From Meconema thalassinum (lineage: Eukaryota > Arthropoda > Insecta > Orthoptera > Tettigoniidae), in NCBI GenBank assembly GCA_946902985.2, contig OX336389.2, forward strand, positions 789,260,979 through 789,324,978: a stretch of 64,000 nt of DNA, in the 5' to 3' direction. The notes beneath the pieces were generated by a model, which made no database searches, was not told where the DNA came from, and was given only the letters and a program-made list of their open reading frames with translations. Below are positions 44,501 to 56,965 of this stretch, in pieces (the stretch's first letter is position 1; each line of letters opens with the position of its first letter). Made by a program: the position numbers and the translations under genes.

Positions 44501-46904
44501 TGAATGTCTTTGTACTATACATGGGCACCAACTTGAATATCTTCAATCGATGCACAAGTGATTTCAGCGGTGCAAATGTCCTACATAATACTATTTTGTT
44601 TGTGTCAATTTTCGAAATTATGTGTTATTGATTTTATAATTGTATATATTCAAGATGGCGGCTGCGAATAACGTTCAGCATGACAGTTTTGTAGCTTGTG
44701 TGAACGAGGTCTCTAACAAAATACTCCTTTTTAATCTAGATTCATGGTTATTGCTCAATTACATCCCAATTTATAGATTCTAATGTTAAATAACTTACTA
44801 CCCATGTCCACCATATTCAATGTACTAATTCTATGCTGATGTGCTTTCAGTAGAGTAAATTTCCTACACCTTACGACACTTAAGCAATGTTTTGAATCGA
44901 ATTCTTAATTCCCCACTTTCAAGAAAATGCCGGCATTTGATTTTACCCCTGTCTTTCATCTCGAATTCAAAAGGAAATATCGCCATACGGGCCTAAGGTG
45001 CAATTAATGATTCCATCACAGAGATTCCGTTAGTTCATGAAATTCATTTTCGAGGAAGAGGAAGAGAATGTTGGAGTTTGTATTTATACGCCTCAATTCT
45101 GATTATATTCTCTAATTATCTCATTCAAGTAATTAAATTGGACGATGGAAAGTTAGTCACTGTAGGCCCTATGCAGGCAATTTTAATTTTTAATAAAAAA
45201 AAGAGCTTTCCAGTCAGTCAACCCAAATTTTTGAATCTTTTGGCTTCACGAATTGCCTGACCGACTGTGAAAGTTAAAGTGATAGAAGCAATTTATCTGT
45301 GTTACCTGGATCTATTAAAGAAAGCTTTCCAGTTGTTCAAATTTGTGTTGACAGTCTGCGAAGCTTTCTTTATTAGAACTAGCCAACACTGAAAATTGGT
45401 TTCTATCAATGCAATATTTTTATTTTTCTATACTTCATTGTATCTTTCGTACTTTGAATAGTAGCGTAATTTCAAGATTCAGTCTGGTTTCAAATAGCCC
45501 ATTTTCAATCATGCGTTCTGGGTGCATATCAGAGGAGTTATCGAAGTAACTGTTTGTTCTGTATAACTCTCAAATGATATCATATGTTGGGAATGCGCCT
45601 GGCGAGGTGTTACGTCAAGATAATATTCTTGTCGATCGTTGTGTACACTGCGAGCTATCTGACATTAGGCAATAAACCACCATGGCTTAACAGGCTGTGA
45701 TTTATTTGTCCAATGGGAGGTAGATAATAAACGATAACTATGCACGGTCTTCCGTCAGAAGACATTCCTAGAAGTTGGAGTTAAGATCTCATTAGACGAT
45801 GCATGGATCACCCAGTCACATGACGTCACAAACTCGGTCGCCATACAGTTTAGAAAAGTGTACCTGGCTTCATCAAGTTGACAGGCTCGGCTATTGGTAG
45901 ACCAGAAATGTTGCACGAGTAGGCTTGGCTTGCTTGTGGAATAAACGCTGCCGTGTAATCGTGCTACTTTAGACTAACAAGAATACCGTAAGACAAATCC
46001 TCATATTGACGGAAACATGCCATGGTGACTGGTATGGTCACTGCTCACAATCAAACCTTGTCAACAACAACTCCCGATACTACTGATGCGTTGCACACAT
46101 GGTGGTAAAACTACAAAGAAAACATTTTGTGATGGCGCTTTGACCGAAAATTCTCATACTTGTTAGACCACTTTAGCCTATTTTTATCTTATAAAATACT
46201 ACCATTCATACCTGTTGTTACCGGGTATATAGAGTAAAAGAAGTGGCACTTTCCATATAATATTCCCGTCACCGAAGAAAAGACACAAAAGTCGTATAAC
46301 AGGAGTGGAGGATAGCCTTTCCCTCCAAATAGTGGAGTCGATTTCACTAACTCGATGTTCCTTGGAGACTTACAGTAAGTTGTTAGTAACATTGGAATCT
46401 ATAGCAAGAAATCAATATTAGCACATCATTCGTCGAGAAATACGAGCAGTTAGGTTGACTGCAATAAACATAAAGTAGATGTGAAGGAGATCTATCGTTA
46501 CTCCTGGCCGGTGACAGTTTAAGTAGCGTGCGCATGGGCTAACTCTACCGAGGTACACAAAATGTATATTACCCTATGGTCCGTGCAAACTGAATGATAG
46601 ATGATACCTTGTGAGTTCTTAAATGCATGATTGAGACACATGCGTGTCAGTATAATTTGCTTCTCACCTCAAAGCAGAAGCAATGAGTGATTTGCAGCCG
46701 TCTCGAGCGCATTCCGTGAAGTCATAGTTGAGCCTACAGCTGTATGTCAAGAGGTGAATATGAATTTGTGCAATTACCTCACTGGCAAATTCGAGGCTTC
46801 ATCTTAATTCCCTCATACCTTTGCATAACATCAATATCTAGCAGTCTAGTTCTATTTTAGGTGTGTCTTCTACCTACATACGAATTTTCATGCCATTCGC
46901 TCCA
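44501..46904. other. Unassigned region
   Basis: No convincing ORF. AAGATGGCGGC occurs at 44653, and a TAGCCTATTTTTATC stretch near 46170 resembles the repeat family at 33985 and 61425. Otherwise nothing recognised over about 2.4 kb. Confidence 0.35.
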
Positions 46905-47345
46905 GTAGTTTTGACGCTAACCGATAACAAACAGACAAAGAGCCAACAAGCAAATTGAGAGTATATTTGGTCACTACACACCTTATCCGGAATAAATACA
47001 AAGTTTGAGCTGAAAATTCAAAATGTTCGGACATAAAGCTTACTTTAATTATAGAGATAGGCTTATGAGATCATCTTTTCTCCGTGTAGATGCGTGTGTG
47101 TCCCTAATAGATTCTGGTATACAGGTGGGATTTCAATGAAACTTGGTGAAGACTTACTACATATCTTCCAACTCCGACTGCGTCATTAAAATTTCAATAA
47201 TTGATACCAATCCAACATGCCAGTCCACGCAAAATATTTTATCGGTTCTCAAATTTTCCGAAATTATTTAAGCAATTATTCTGAAATTTTATATAGCAAT
47301 AGTGCACTACAAACTAAGTTCATATATGTATTTTTTCTTTGACAA
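46905..47345. repeat. Copy of the GAGATCACC repeat family
   Basis: ATAGGCTTATGAGATCATCTTTT followed by GTGTGTGTCCCTAATAGA and TTTCAATGAAACTTGG aligns with 34020-34200 and 61445-61565. The preceding bases hold a CAGTAGTTTTGACG-type end. Confidence 0.6.
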
Positions 47346-47489
47346 CCATTTTTCGACGTATACAGGAACCATTCTCAGCTGACATGCAACCCTCTGCCGA
47401 TAAATACTGGATTACTGCTGTTGGGATTGCTTGGATGGCTCCAGCCATCTTGCCATGTTGAACTAAAACTGAAAGTCAAATAATTCTTT

Positions 47490-48637
47490 CAATTATTTAT
47501 TATTCGTATGATAAAGTGATACATAGCTATACACAAATATATACAGTAATACATAATAAGAAGTTCGTAGTCTGAAATGATTAATTTACAGCTGCAGATC
47601 CAAATGGAGAAGCCAGTCAACAGCCTCTTGAGGTAGCCTGTGTAGATCTTCTAGTGTACCACTGAAGGCTCTGAGGGGACAATCAAGCGTTATGTCTGCT
47701 TCTCTTCTACACAGTCGCAATTTGGAGAGGACTTCCAACCTCACTGATGTAGTAAACCTACACACCTGCCCAGGTCAGTTCTAATCTGGTTCAACAGGCA
47801 CCAGTGACGCCTAGATAAGTGAAACCCTGCAGATCATTCACAGGGATTAATATAATTAATCAAAGGTGTGCCAGGGAAGTTTTGTTTCCGTCATTGATTA
47901 ATCCAGGCAACTTTAATATTGAAGTTGTTGGTCAGCATGCTATCTGCTGTTCGCCACGACGGGTGTTTGGACTTTAATTGATGAGCTGATAGGACTGGAA
48001 GTTCTGAATGTATTGGTAATAGTGGATTCGTGTTGATTATTTTGTAGGTGTTCAGCAACGACTGACATCTTCTAAAATGTGGTGGGGGAATGTTATTTAA
48101 AATCAGTAATCATTGAGTATTACTAGAACGAATGCATCCCGTGATGAGGCGCATTGTTTGATTGAGCTGTGTGTCAACCATTTTGGTGTGAGCACTGTTA
48201 AGACAGGTAGAACAACGGTATTCCGCGACCGAGTACGAGAGAGCCAGAACTGAGGATCTGAGTACTGTTGCATTGGCACCCCAGGTGGTCCCAGTTGACA
48301 TCTGAAGTATTTTGTTCCGGGTTTCGATTTTAGCTGCCGTGTTTTTGAGATGTGTTTTGTACGTCAATGGTCTATCCAGAGTCACACCAAGGTATTTGGG
48401 ATTCCTGCAATGTTGAAGAATTTGGTCTTCAAAGTGAACTGTAGGTTTATAATTGGCATACTTGTTCCGAAGATGGAAGGTTAATACAACAGTCTTTTGA
48501 GGATTTGGTCGCAGGGAATTTAGTTTGAAGAATTCTGTCAGTCTCTTCAGATCTGATGTTAATGTTGCTCGTTGTGGTGCTAAACGAGCAACAAAATAAA
48601 GATGAAACCGAACAGTCTTAAATGATCTCTCGGTCAA
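47490..48637 (-). pseudogene. Jockey-type LINE fragment, RT thumb to 3' end
   Basis: A 175-residue frame reads LKRLTEFFKLNSLRPNPQKT, then PKYLGVTLDRPLTYKTHLKN and SVAEYRCSTCLNSAHT, the thumb and beyond of Jockey-clade pol. After a stop at 48110-48112, homology continues leftward to LRAFSGTLEDLHRLPQEAVD near 47620-47690 in another frame, with an AT-rich 3' end. The palm with its YADD motif is absent, so the copy is 5'-truncated and frame-broken. Confidence 0.85.
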
Positions 48638-48947
48638 ATATTAAAGAGGAAAAATACTTGAGTAGGTCTTTCTCAGGATCACCAAGTTCGTAAGATTGGA
48701 CCATCAATAAAGATCTATCAACTCAACATTTAAGGTATAAGTAGAACAAAATGTGAATGTGAATTCTTTCAATAGAAATACACGTACAAACTTACAATTG
48801 ACGGAACAATTTCAAAGGAAATGGATTAGAAGAGTTTGCTATTCTCAACTGAAGAGCCCGGTGCAAAAAACAGACAGCTCCACATTTTGCTCAATTTCGT
48901 TTTTTGATGTGAGTTATCATAATGAAAGTTCTATTTGTCTGTGCAAG

Positions 48948-49609
48948 AGTTAAGTTTATCGCTTAACAAGTTCGTGGCTAGCTTGTTGAGTTGTTAACCT
49001 ACCGTAGGTTCTCTCAGGTTCTCCCCGAGTCTGAGTGATATCTGTTTCAAATGAAGCGAAGATTTCAAATATGTCATTTATAGGTCGACTAGTTACTAAT
49101 ATATTTGAAGTTATTTACAAGTTTTGATGCGTGACGCCTAACAGCCAAGTAGCTCAGTTGGTTAATCTTAAGAAGCTACATGGCAAGAGTGTAGAATTCT
49201 CTGGAGTGCAGGGTTTTACGTGATTAAAACAGTCACGTGTCAATCCCTCTGGGTGGGATACATTATAATCTTACTGGCTAATTATCAGGGAGGAGAGAGA
49301 CATATGTTACAGAAAATTGGGAGCTTAGGAAGGGACTTCTGATGGCACCAGGAGTGGGGCACAAATGTCACGGAAAGATTTGGGTGGACACTGCCAGGCA
49401 CGAGGAAATGTTTCAACCTGGACTCTGAGTTGTTATTGAAAACTATACACAACTCAACTCACCATTATTGACCAACTAATATACATATTGTCTGTTGAAA
49501 CTGAAATACACTCATCCAGAATAATAATAATAATAATAATGTAGCTTTTAGAAGCTGAATTCATCAGTATTACTGGTCGATGGCTCTATTCCTGACGAGG
49601 GGTATAATT
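48948..49609 (-). repeat. 3' LTR of errantivirus-type element
   Basis: Starts AGTTAAGTTT and ends in TATAATT, the end corresponding to ATAACT in the partner LTR. It aligns along its whole length with 60188-60846, with scattered substitutions and small indels plus an AAT repeat of different length near 49519. AGTTA...TAACT ends are characteristic of errantiviruses. Confidence 0.95.
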
Positions 49610-49626
49610 CCTCCCCCCCCCCCCCC
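49610..49626 (-). other. Polypurine tract of the errantivirus-type element
   Basis: On the minus strand a 17-base run of G with one A directly precedes the 3' LTR. It would prime plus-strand DNA. Nearly pure G is unusual and may partly reflect later expansion. Confidence 0.75.
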
Positions 49627-49779
49627 ATATTTTAACGTTACAGTCCTCAGTAATATTTACATTTTTAGCCTACTTGCGATTTTTGCAAAAGAATTAAAGT
49701 ACACATATGAGATCAACACAGGGCCAAAAATTGTCTGTCTGTCTTTGAGTGTATATGTGTGTGTATTCTGCATGTCTGT

Positions 49780-50615
49780 CCCCCGATATCAAATCAAACA
49801 GGGTGATACCGAATTGACCGAAATTTGGTACAGAGGTAGCACTAGCAAAGGGCACCTCAGTGTCATGATTTATATCCCCGCCATCTTGACGGAAACGTAA
49901 TGGTGGCCACCCAAATATTCAAAGCATAAATCAAATTACGACTAACCTAATCATCTCATCTCTACCAAATTTTGCAACAACATTCATTTATGTGGGAAGT
50001 GTCTTTTGGCCAAACTACAAGGTCATCAGCCCAAAAGTTTGCAGATGGCGGCCATGTATGTGTGCAAATTGATTCCTCATATCAATTCAAACACGGTGAA
50101 ACCGAATTGAATGAAATTTGGTACAGAGGTAGCACTATCAAAGACACATCAGTGTCGTGTTTTATATCTCCGCCATCTTGACGAAAACGTAAAGGTGGCC
50201 CCCCAAATGTTCAAAGCTTAAATCAAATTTCGACTAACCTAATCGCCTGATCTCCACCAAATTTTGCAGAAACGTACCTTTATGTAGGGAGCGTCTTCTA
50301 ACCAAACTACAAGGTCATCAGCCCAATACTTTGCAGATGGTGGCCATGTATGTGTGCAAATCGATTCCCCTATCAATTCAAATATGGTCAAACCGATTTA
50401 ACGAAATTTGGTACAGAGCACTAGCAAAGGGCACCTCAGTGTCATGTTTTATATCGCCGCCATCTTCACGGAAACGCAATGGCGGCCACCGAAATGTTCC
50501 AAGCTTAAATCATATTACGACTAACCTAATCATCCGATCTCTACCAAATTTTGCAACAATATACCTTAATGTGGAAAGGTCATCAAGGTCAAGGTCATCA
50601 GCAAAATAGTTTCAA
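49780..50615. repeat. Tandem repeat, about 290-bp units with ATGGCGGC motifs
   Basis: GAAATTTGGTACAGA recurs at 49820, 50113 and (one base different context) 50403, giving intervals of 293 and 290. Each unit also repeats CGCCATCTT, CAAACTACAAGGTCATCAGCC and GATGG.GGCCATGTATGTGTGC. Similar ORFs in the units are a consequence of the repeat. Confidence 0.93.
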
Positions 50616-51044
50616 GAGGGTGGATGTATGAATCATGCAAGTATTATGGGCTAACCGTAGCTTATGATTCAACAAGGCCTGGCCTCAAGAATTCAGCTTA
50701 TCGTACATAGGGAGGTATAATCTGTCCTCAAAGATGTGACAGGTAGGATTTTAGCATATTATTATATATAGAATATAACCGTAGAAGTGTCTGACAGGTC
50801 AGGCTTATCGTGCCATATCGTTGTGGGCCCGTGCTGTCCCGTTGTCAAAATGGCCGCTATTTTTGCTCGTAAATACATATTTTTCCGTGACATCCCAAGT
50901 TTATATCCTGAACAAAGTAATACATATTTAGTATCAAATGCTTTATAGAAACGCCAGAAAACGATAATGAATTCGTTGATTTCAACACAGAATATGATAC
51001 AGTTACAGTAAACCCGTTGTGTATCAAGTATTATCGTACCGCAT
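50616..51044. other. Unassigned spacer
   Basis: No coding homology or repeat recognised. Confidence 0.35.
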
Positions 51045-51117
51045 CCGTGGCGTAATGGTAGCGAATTGGGCTCATAGTCTGGGGGTTCATGGATCAAATC
51101 CCAGCAGGTTCAAATTT
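51045..51117 (+). pseudogene. tRNA-like sequence, CAT in anticodon position
   Basis: TGGCGTAATGG matches an A box and GGATCAAATCC a B box at tRNA spacing, with CTCATAG between them. The acceptor ends do not pair and stems are imperfect. It is more likely a tRNA pseudogene or SINE head than a functional tRNA-Met. Confidence 0.4.
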
Positions 51118-51259
51118 TGTACTTGTTTTTGTTGTTGTTATTTATTGATTTATAACTACTCACAAGTTATAATGTTAAGCATATGGTAGTTTGTATTTAC
51201 AATCGAAAATTATATATATACTTATAACACCACATATTTCACCACTCGAATGCAACGAT

Positions 51260-51614
51260 GATTCCCACCTCAGCCATCCTCGAAGTGGTTTTCCGTGGTT
51301 TCCCACTTCGTCTTCGGGCAAATGCCGGGATGGTACCTACTGTAAGGCCACGGCCACCTCCTTCCCTCTTCCTAGCCTATCCATCCCGATCTTCCATCCC
51401 TTCCCATCCCTCATGAGGCCCCTGTTCGCTTTGCAGGTGAAGCCGCCTGGGCGAAGTGCTGATCACACCTCCCCAGTTGTATCCATTCCGACCAGATGTT
51501 CCAAGCTCCAGGACACTGCCCATAGAGGCGGTAGTGGTGAGCTCCCTCGCTGAGTCCGTGGGAACCACCAACCTAGAGGGTAAATTGACTAAATAAAATA
51601 AATAAATAAAAAAA
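51260..51614 (+). mobile_element. 5'-truncated SINE (family C)
   Basis: A 12-bp duplication, GAATGCAACGAT, lies at 51248-51259 and 51615-51626. The copy begins at ATTCCCACCTCAGCCATCC, so the tRNA-like head is lost. The core GTGGTTTCCCACTTCG and an AAAT/A tail are intact. Confidence 0.94.
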
Positions 51615-51632
51615 GAATGCAACGATTAATAT

Positions 51633-52135
51633 AGGTCGCCTCCGTAGCGCCGCGGTCAGCACGGTTAGCTGCCGTCCCGGAGGTCCTGGGTTCGATTCCC
51701 GGCTCTGCCACGAAATTTGAAAAGTGGTATGAGGACTGGAACGGGGTCTACTCAGCCTCGGGTGTTCCAAATGAGTAGAGGGGGTTCGAATCCCACCTCG
51801 GCCATCCTCGAAGTGGTTTTCCGTGGTTTCCCACTTCATCTTCGGGCAAATGCCGGGATGGTACCTTCTTCAAGGCCACGGCCACCTCCTTCCCTCTTCC
51901 TTGCATATCCATCCTGACCATCCATTACCTTCCCTCATGAGGCCCCTGTTCGCTTTGCAGGTGAGACCGCCTGGGCGAGGTGCCAATCACACCTCACCAG
52001 TTGTATCCACTCCGATTAGATGTTTCCAGCTCTAGGACACTGCCCGTAGAGGCGGTAGTGGTGAGTTCCCTCGCTGAGTCCGTGGGTTCCACCAACCTGG
52101 AGGGTAAACGACTAAGAAAAGAAAAGAAAAAAAAA
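51633..52135 (+). mobile_element. Full-length SINE (family C) inserted beside the previous copy
   Basis: A 12-bp duplication, AACGATTAATAT, lies at 51621-51632 and 52136-52147. The left copy overlaps the right duplication of the neighbouring SINE, so this copy came second. The head has GGGTTCGATTCCCGG as a B box. A second TTCGAATCCCACC lies before the core. The tail is AAAAG-rich. Confidence 0.95.
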
Positions 52136-52184
52136 AACGATTAATATTCGTTGACCTTGATCCGTGATAGAGACTATTGTTGTT

Positions 52185-52325
52185 GTTGCTCTTGATTCTT
52201 TAGGGGTTCTGCGGTTTCATGGTCTTGTAGTGCCGTGGTGGTGGTGGGATTCGAACCCACCTCGCAAAAAAGGTCCGCTATCTCCTACGCACTTAGCCCA
52301 TTGCACCACGGCTACTCGTCCCTTC
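52185..52325 (-). mobile_element. tRNA-like SINE head, minus strand
   Basis: On the minus strand GTGGTGCAATGGGCTA and GGGTTCGAATCCCACC form A- and B-box matches. No recognisable core follows. Confidence 0.6.
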
Positions 52326-52699
52326 TCCTGGCCTGAAAGCGTATGAGATGTGATACTGTATTCCGCTTCGAAGGTTCATTCACGTTTTTTTTATCAGTAA
52401 GCCACCGTACCCAGTGTTAATTTTGTATCCTACTGAAACCGTATAATCGGCTTGTTCTTTGTACATGCCCGTATGACAGTTTGATGCATTGCATTATCAC
52501 TTGTCGCACACATGTTTTAGTAAAGGTCTTGCTTCCATGTCATCATAAATCTTGTCAAGTCGTTTAGGGTCATTGTGGCTTGGCTGTAGACGGAGAACTG
52601 TCATCAATGCTGGCATCAGACTATGGAAGTGTGGCCGAAAACTAGAAAAATAACGGGCGAAAGGCTCACCCGATATATAATTCAGGTCAGGATTCAATC
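52326..52699. other. Unassigned spacer
   Basis: A 66-codon minus-strand frame (52497-52697) shows no family features. Confidence 0.35.
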
Positions 52700-53590
52700 A
52701 ATCGACGTTTAATATCCGTACAGCACGTTTTATTTCAACAAAAACTACAACCAACATTCAATTATACTCCTTGAAAAGGACGAAGAGTTATAACTATACC
52801 CATACATTTAGGAGACAGTAGGCTATATGTTCTCTACTGAACATATTCTGATTTCTAATTTTTACAGATTTACATAATTTATACAATCTTTTTCTGAACA
52901 TGATAGTAATAATACCTGATATTATAATAATAAGCTACCACTCGTCTTCGAGTAAGATTGTCTTCTAAACGTGAGTTCTTAGATGACTATATAGCCCAAT
53001 CCTGGAAACACAAACACTCCCACAGTAGCGACACACGTTGTTCGTAGCAGCCACTGGCTCTTTTGGGTCGATCCTCCTATAAAACACAGGCTCTTTCCTC
53101 GCATTGTACTTCTCAGTCTCACGTCTTCGCCGACGTTTCTCGAAACATAGTGGACCTTGGTGGACGATGCGACGCCATAATTGACGATTTGATGCCGTAG
53201 TCTCCCATTTATCCGTGTCGATTTGAAATTTGGTTAAATTGTATTTTAGGACGTCTTTGAAGCGTTTCCGTTGCCTTCCTAGCTTTCTCTGTCCATTCTG
53301 CACCTGGCAGTTCATGATTTGTTTTGTGGGACGTCGTTCAGGCATGCAAACAACATGTCCTGCCCATCGAAGGTGATGCATTAATATCATAGCCTCAATG
53401 CTGGTAGTATTCGCTTCCTCCAGGACACTGATGTTGTTGCGTTGATCCTGCCACTAAACTCCGAGAATTCTCCTGATGCAACGCTGATGGTATCTTTCCA
53501 AACTCCTTAAGTGCCTTCTGTAGGTAGTCCAGGTTTCGCATCCATAGAGCAGAGAAGGTATTACAACAGCTTGTTACTCATGCAATTTGG
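52700..53590 (-). pseudogene. LINE C-terminal fragment with zinc-finger-like end
   Basis: Read right to left: LLYGCETWT near 53545, ILGV followed by a stop, then a 141-residue frame with HHLRWAGHVVCMPERRP and a final CRYCGSVCVSRIGLYSHLRTH, a C2H2-like finger. This is the conserved tail of a group of non-LTR retrotransposons. A 3' untranslated stretch follows with AATAAA on the minus strand near 52730. RT itself is missing. It appears to have truncated the env region of the surrounding element. Confidence 0.85.
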
Positions 53591-53599
53591 TTGGAATAC

Positions 53600-54760
53600 A
53601 TTAGAATAAATTACCTGTGGTCTTTAAATCTGGATGGGTTTCTGAGATTCTGGACACGTTTGTAATACTACCTCTGGGACTTAAGTAAGGAACATAATGT
53701 TTTCTTTGTTTAGGGGTCTAAATAATTGTACAATATTCTTTACAGAAGCAAATTCACATCCTACAGTATTTGTTAAATTACAATTTGTGATCCTGGTGAT
53801 ATAATATAAACGCACGTTTGAGTGTTCTTAATACATGGTACAGTGGCCGATTTCAAAATTGGACCTTCTAGGTAATGTTTTTCTGACGGGATATGTATAA
53901 CAATATTAATGGTGGGAAACGGAGTTACATCATATAATTAATATTGGTTTCCATCCGTGATTGGAATGGAGAGAATTATTATTATTTCTTCGTCCAACCA
54001 AAGGACTTGAGTGTTTGACATTTTTAGGTTTTCAAACTGATGATATTGATCAGTATGAATCATACTCTGTGTAGGGTAGATTGATAACAAATGTTTGGCT
54101 ATATTAGTTAAGTCTTTTCTTAAGAATATTTTTACATTTGTCATCTCGTGAAATGAGAGGCTAATGGTTTCTTGAAGCACTGGCATGATTGTTTGGAGTT
54201 TGATGATGCACAGTAACACGTATTGGTTGTTTTCTAGTAGATTTATCTAGAAGTCTTCTGGTCAAAGTATACCTTGAATTCGGCGTCATATTTTAATTAA
54301 TATGATTCATTTCATCATAGAACTTTTTTAGCAATTGGATTTGTAAATGATTCTAGTTTATTTATATGTTGAATATCATTAGTGCGACTTTATTTTAAAG
54401 TGTCTAATTGACTTTGTAAACTATCGAAATCATCCTGGTCTAGATTGCCAGAGATGAACTTAATTACTTTTCCCAGTCTGTTTAATAAACCTCGTTTAGA
54501 TCTATTAGAAGTAGGCCAATTAGTTATTCGTTTATTTAATTCTGTTTTTGCATCTATAGTTATTTTAGTTAGTTCATATATTAAGTGAGGAAAGGTATTA
54601 TTACTCTTTAATACAAGGCTAGAGACAGTATTATCAATATTTTTTACGAATCTCTTAATGTAGTAAGATTGAAATGAAACATGAATTTATGGTAATTATT
54701 GATTACCCATACAGATCCCATGGGGTCGGCTTAAAATCCTGACGTTGTTATGGGTTACGT
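53600..54760 (-). pseudogene. env: Envelope gene of errantivirus-type element, broken
   Basis: Glycoprotein gene of the gypsy/errantivirus type. Near 54492-54503 an RSKR furin-like site is followed by GLLNRLGKV and a GNLD.DDF pattern typical of the start of the second subunit. Downstream, the frame 53938-54219 contains LWLDEEIIIILSIPI, matching a conserved part of that subunit. Several stops and frame changes interrupt it. The C-terminal transmembrane part is not found, because a LINE fragment begins at about 53590. This is a fossil with no complete product. Confidence 0.75.
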
Positions 54761-54769
54761 GTAAATGAT

Positions 54770-56060
54770 GGAATATGCTGGTAGGAATCTGGAATGGGAA
54801 GAGATTTCCTTTTAGGTTTAATGTCACGGAAATTTCTGACATGGGTTTTGCCATTTTTCATTTTTCAGGATACTCGGTTTACTTCAATTCTGGTTATTGT
54901 GCATTCATTATATAGGCTATTGATTTACTATTTCTGGTTAGAGGGTCTAGGACATATACATTTTCACCTATTTGATAGGAGTGTTCAAAAATTGAATTTT
55001 TGGGTCAGGTTTATTCTCGATTTTCATCCGGTTTCCTTGTCTCTCAATTTATTCATTGCTTTTTTTTTTTGGACAAGGAGAAGATATGGTCTAACGCCTT
55101 ATAATATGGGCCATGTAGAGCATTGATTGGTGGTTGTTTGATTGTAGAGTGTACCGAAGAATTCTAGTTTGTGATTGTGGTAATTATGAATTGCAAGAGT
55201 GGAGTGAATTTATCATGAACTCTCTAGATTCTTAGTTTTTCGAGGAGAGTTGAATTCAGTCCCTCTGCTGGAGAGTTAGACGAGGAATTCAGAAGTATGG
55301 TAGCATGGTATTCAATATTGGTAGCTTTGCAGTATTCTGTAATTAGACTGTTCTCAAATTCTCCTCCCTGATCATGGGTAATCCTTTTCGGATAACCATG
55401 GTGTTAGAAATATACTTGTAGTTGATTCAATACGGCCATGACTATGCCATTAGGTAGTACATAGGCTTGTACATATTTTGAGAATATATATAGCATCGTT
55501 AAAATCGGTTTGGTTTGAAGTTTTTTTTTTTGTCGTGTAGCCTCCTGAGAGGCCGAGTGCAGGTCTTTCTAGTCGACGCCCGTGGGCGACCTGCGCGTCG
55601 GGATGGGAGATGGAATGGATGAAGATGAATGAAACTGGGCAAGGATGTGGTAGGAAGCGGCCGTGGCCTGTCAGAAGGTACTGTCCCAGCACTTGCCTGG
55701 TGTTGAAAATGGGAAACCACGGAAAACCATTTCAAGGTTTGAAGTGAAAAGTATCAATATGAATCTGAGCAAATGGGACCTTGGTTTGGTACCTCGTTAG
55801 GGTGTCTTTCATATTTATTCCTCTGACATAAATTGCATTGGTTTATCAGATTTCTAATTTGTTCTTTCAAGTGTGGCCAATAGTACTTGGTTCGAAAGTG
55901 TTCAAACGTTTCTATAATACCAGTGTGATTTATCGAATTTTATTATATTGTAGAATTAACTGTTTCTGGGCATTCAATGTCATCTAGAAAATTACTTATT
56001 CCGATTAATAATTCTGACATGAATAATTTCTGGCATGTTCTAATGAACGAAATTTCAAGG
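54770..56060 (-). pseudogene. pol: Integrase of errantivirus-type element, split by a SINE
   Basis: From the right: INQCNLCQRNKYERHP (end of the zinc finger, near 55830), then a SINE, then FSKYVQAYVLPNG and HGYPKRITHDQGGEFEN with the second Asp near 55370. A third acidic position occurs in SNSPAEG near 55270. The C-terminal part reads QIGENVYVLDPLTRNSK near 54960. Multiple stops are present. Confidence 0.8.
55522..55735 (-). mobile_element. 5'-truncated SINE in the integrase
   Basis: A 10-bp duplication, GGTTTGAAGT, lies at 55512-55521 and 55736-55745. Core GGGAAACCACGGAAAACC is at the right and the poly-T tail at the left. No tRNA-like head remains. Confidence 0.93.
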
Positions 56061-56965
56061 CTTACGTCATCAAAGTAAATGGAATACTTGTTTGAGGTGT
56101 TGATTATTTTAAGTACAGTAAGTGTTTGTTCAAATCTTCTTGAATACTTTTCTGCGTTACTATCATGATGTGCGGTGTGTATTTCTTGAATAATTTCTGT
56201 TCAAGAATTTTAAGGACATTACCATATTTTATGATAATTTGATTTCGATTTTGGTTCAAAGTACGCTTTGATGTTTTCAGTGTGAAGATAGGATCTTCCT
56301 GATTAGAGTGTATGGTTTCATTGTAAATTTTGTCTTTATGTGTGGCATCTCCGGGGATGGCTACATTAGAGAATGTTTCGTCGTTCACATTTACTTGTAT
56401 TCTGGAAAGTGCATCTGCAACGTAATTGCTCTATCCTTTGACATATTTTATGTAAAAATCCAATTCTCCTAGTATTATTTTCCAGTGATAGAGTCTTGAA
56501 CTGGGATCCTTTAGGGTGAAAAGCCATTGTAGTGGATGGTGGTCACATTCAATGTGGAAGTGTCGTCCCCATAAATAAGGCTTTAAGTGCTTACTACCTT
56601 CTACTATGGCTAGCAGCTCAGTTTCTTTCAGAGGGATTTAAAGTTTTTGAATAATGAGCAATAGGGTGCCTTCTCTGTGTGAGAACACTTCCTATGGCAA
56701 AATCTGAGCTGTCTGTGGTTAACACGAACGGTTGTTCAAAATCTGGATAAGTTAAAACTGGGGCATTTATTAGAAGGGTCTTTAAGGTCTAGAATGCGGA
56801 CTTATACTCGGGGTTCTGTACATCGATTTTTGATCCTTTCTTTAGACAAAGGGTCATGGGAAACTTATATTATAGCAAAGTATTTGAAACATTTTCAATA
56901 GAAACCTGCCAGTCCTAAAAACTGTTTAATCTCTTTCGTGGTTTTGGGAATAGGGTAATCCATGA
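56061..56965 (-). pseudogene. pol: RNase H and connection region of errantivirus-type element
   Basis: Downstream of RT, PIPKTTKEIKQFLGLAGFYRK marks the connection near 56900. A decayed RNase H follows in several frames. An open 94-codon frame (56104-56388) lies between it and the integrase. Confidence 0.65.

Noticed and set aside
43706..44555. Two similar short proteins
   Set aside because: They read the two arms of an inverted repeat, not a gene pair.
49780..50615. CRISPR-like array
   Set aside because: Units of about 290 bp are repeated throughout, with no unique spacers between short repeats; the context is eukaryotic.
51045..51117. Functional tRNA-Met gene
   Set aside because: The acceptor stem does not pair and the arms are imperfect.
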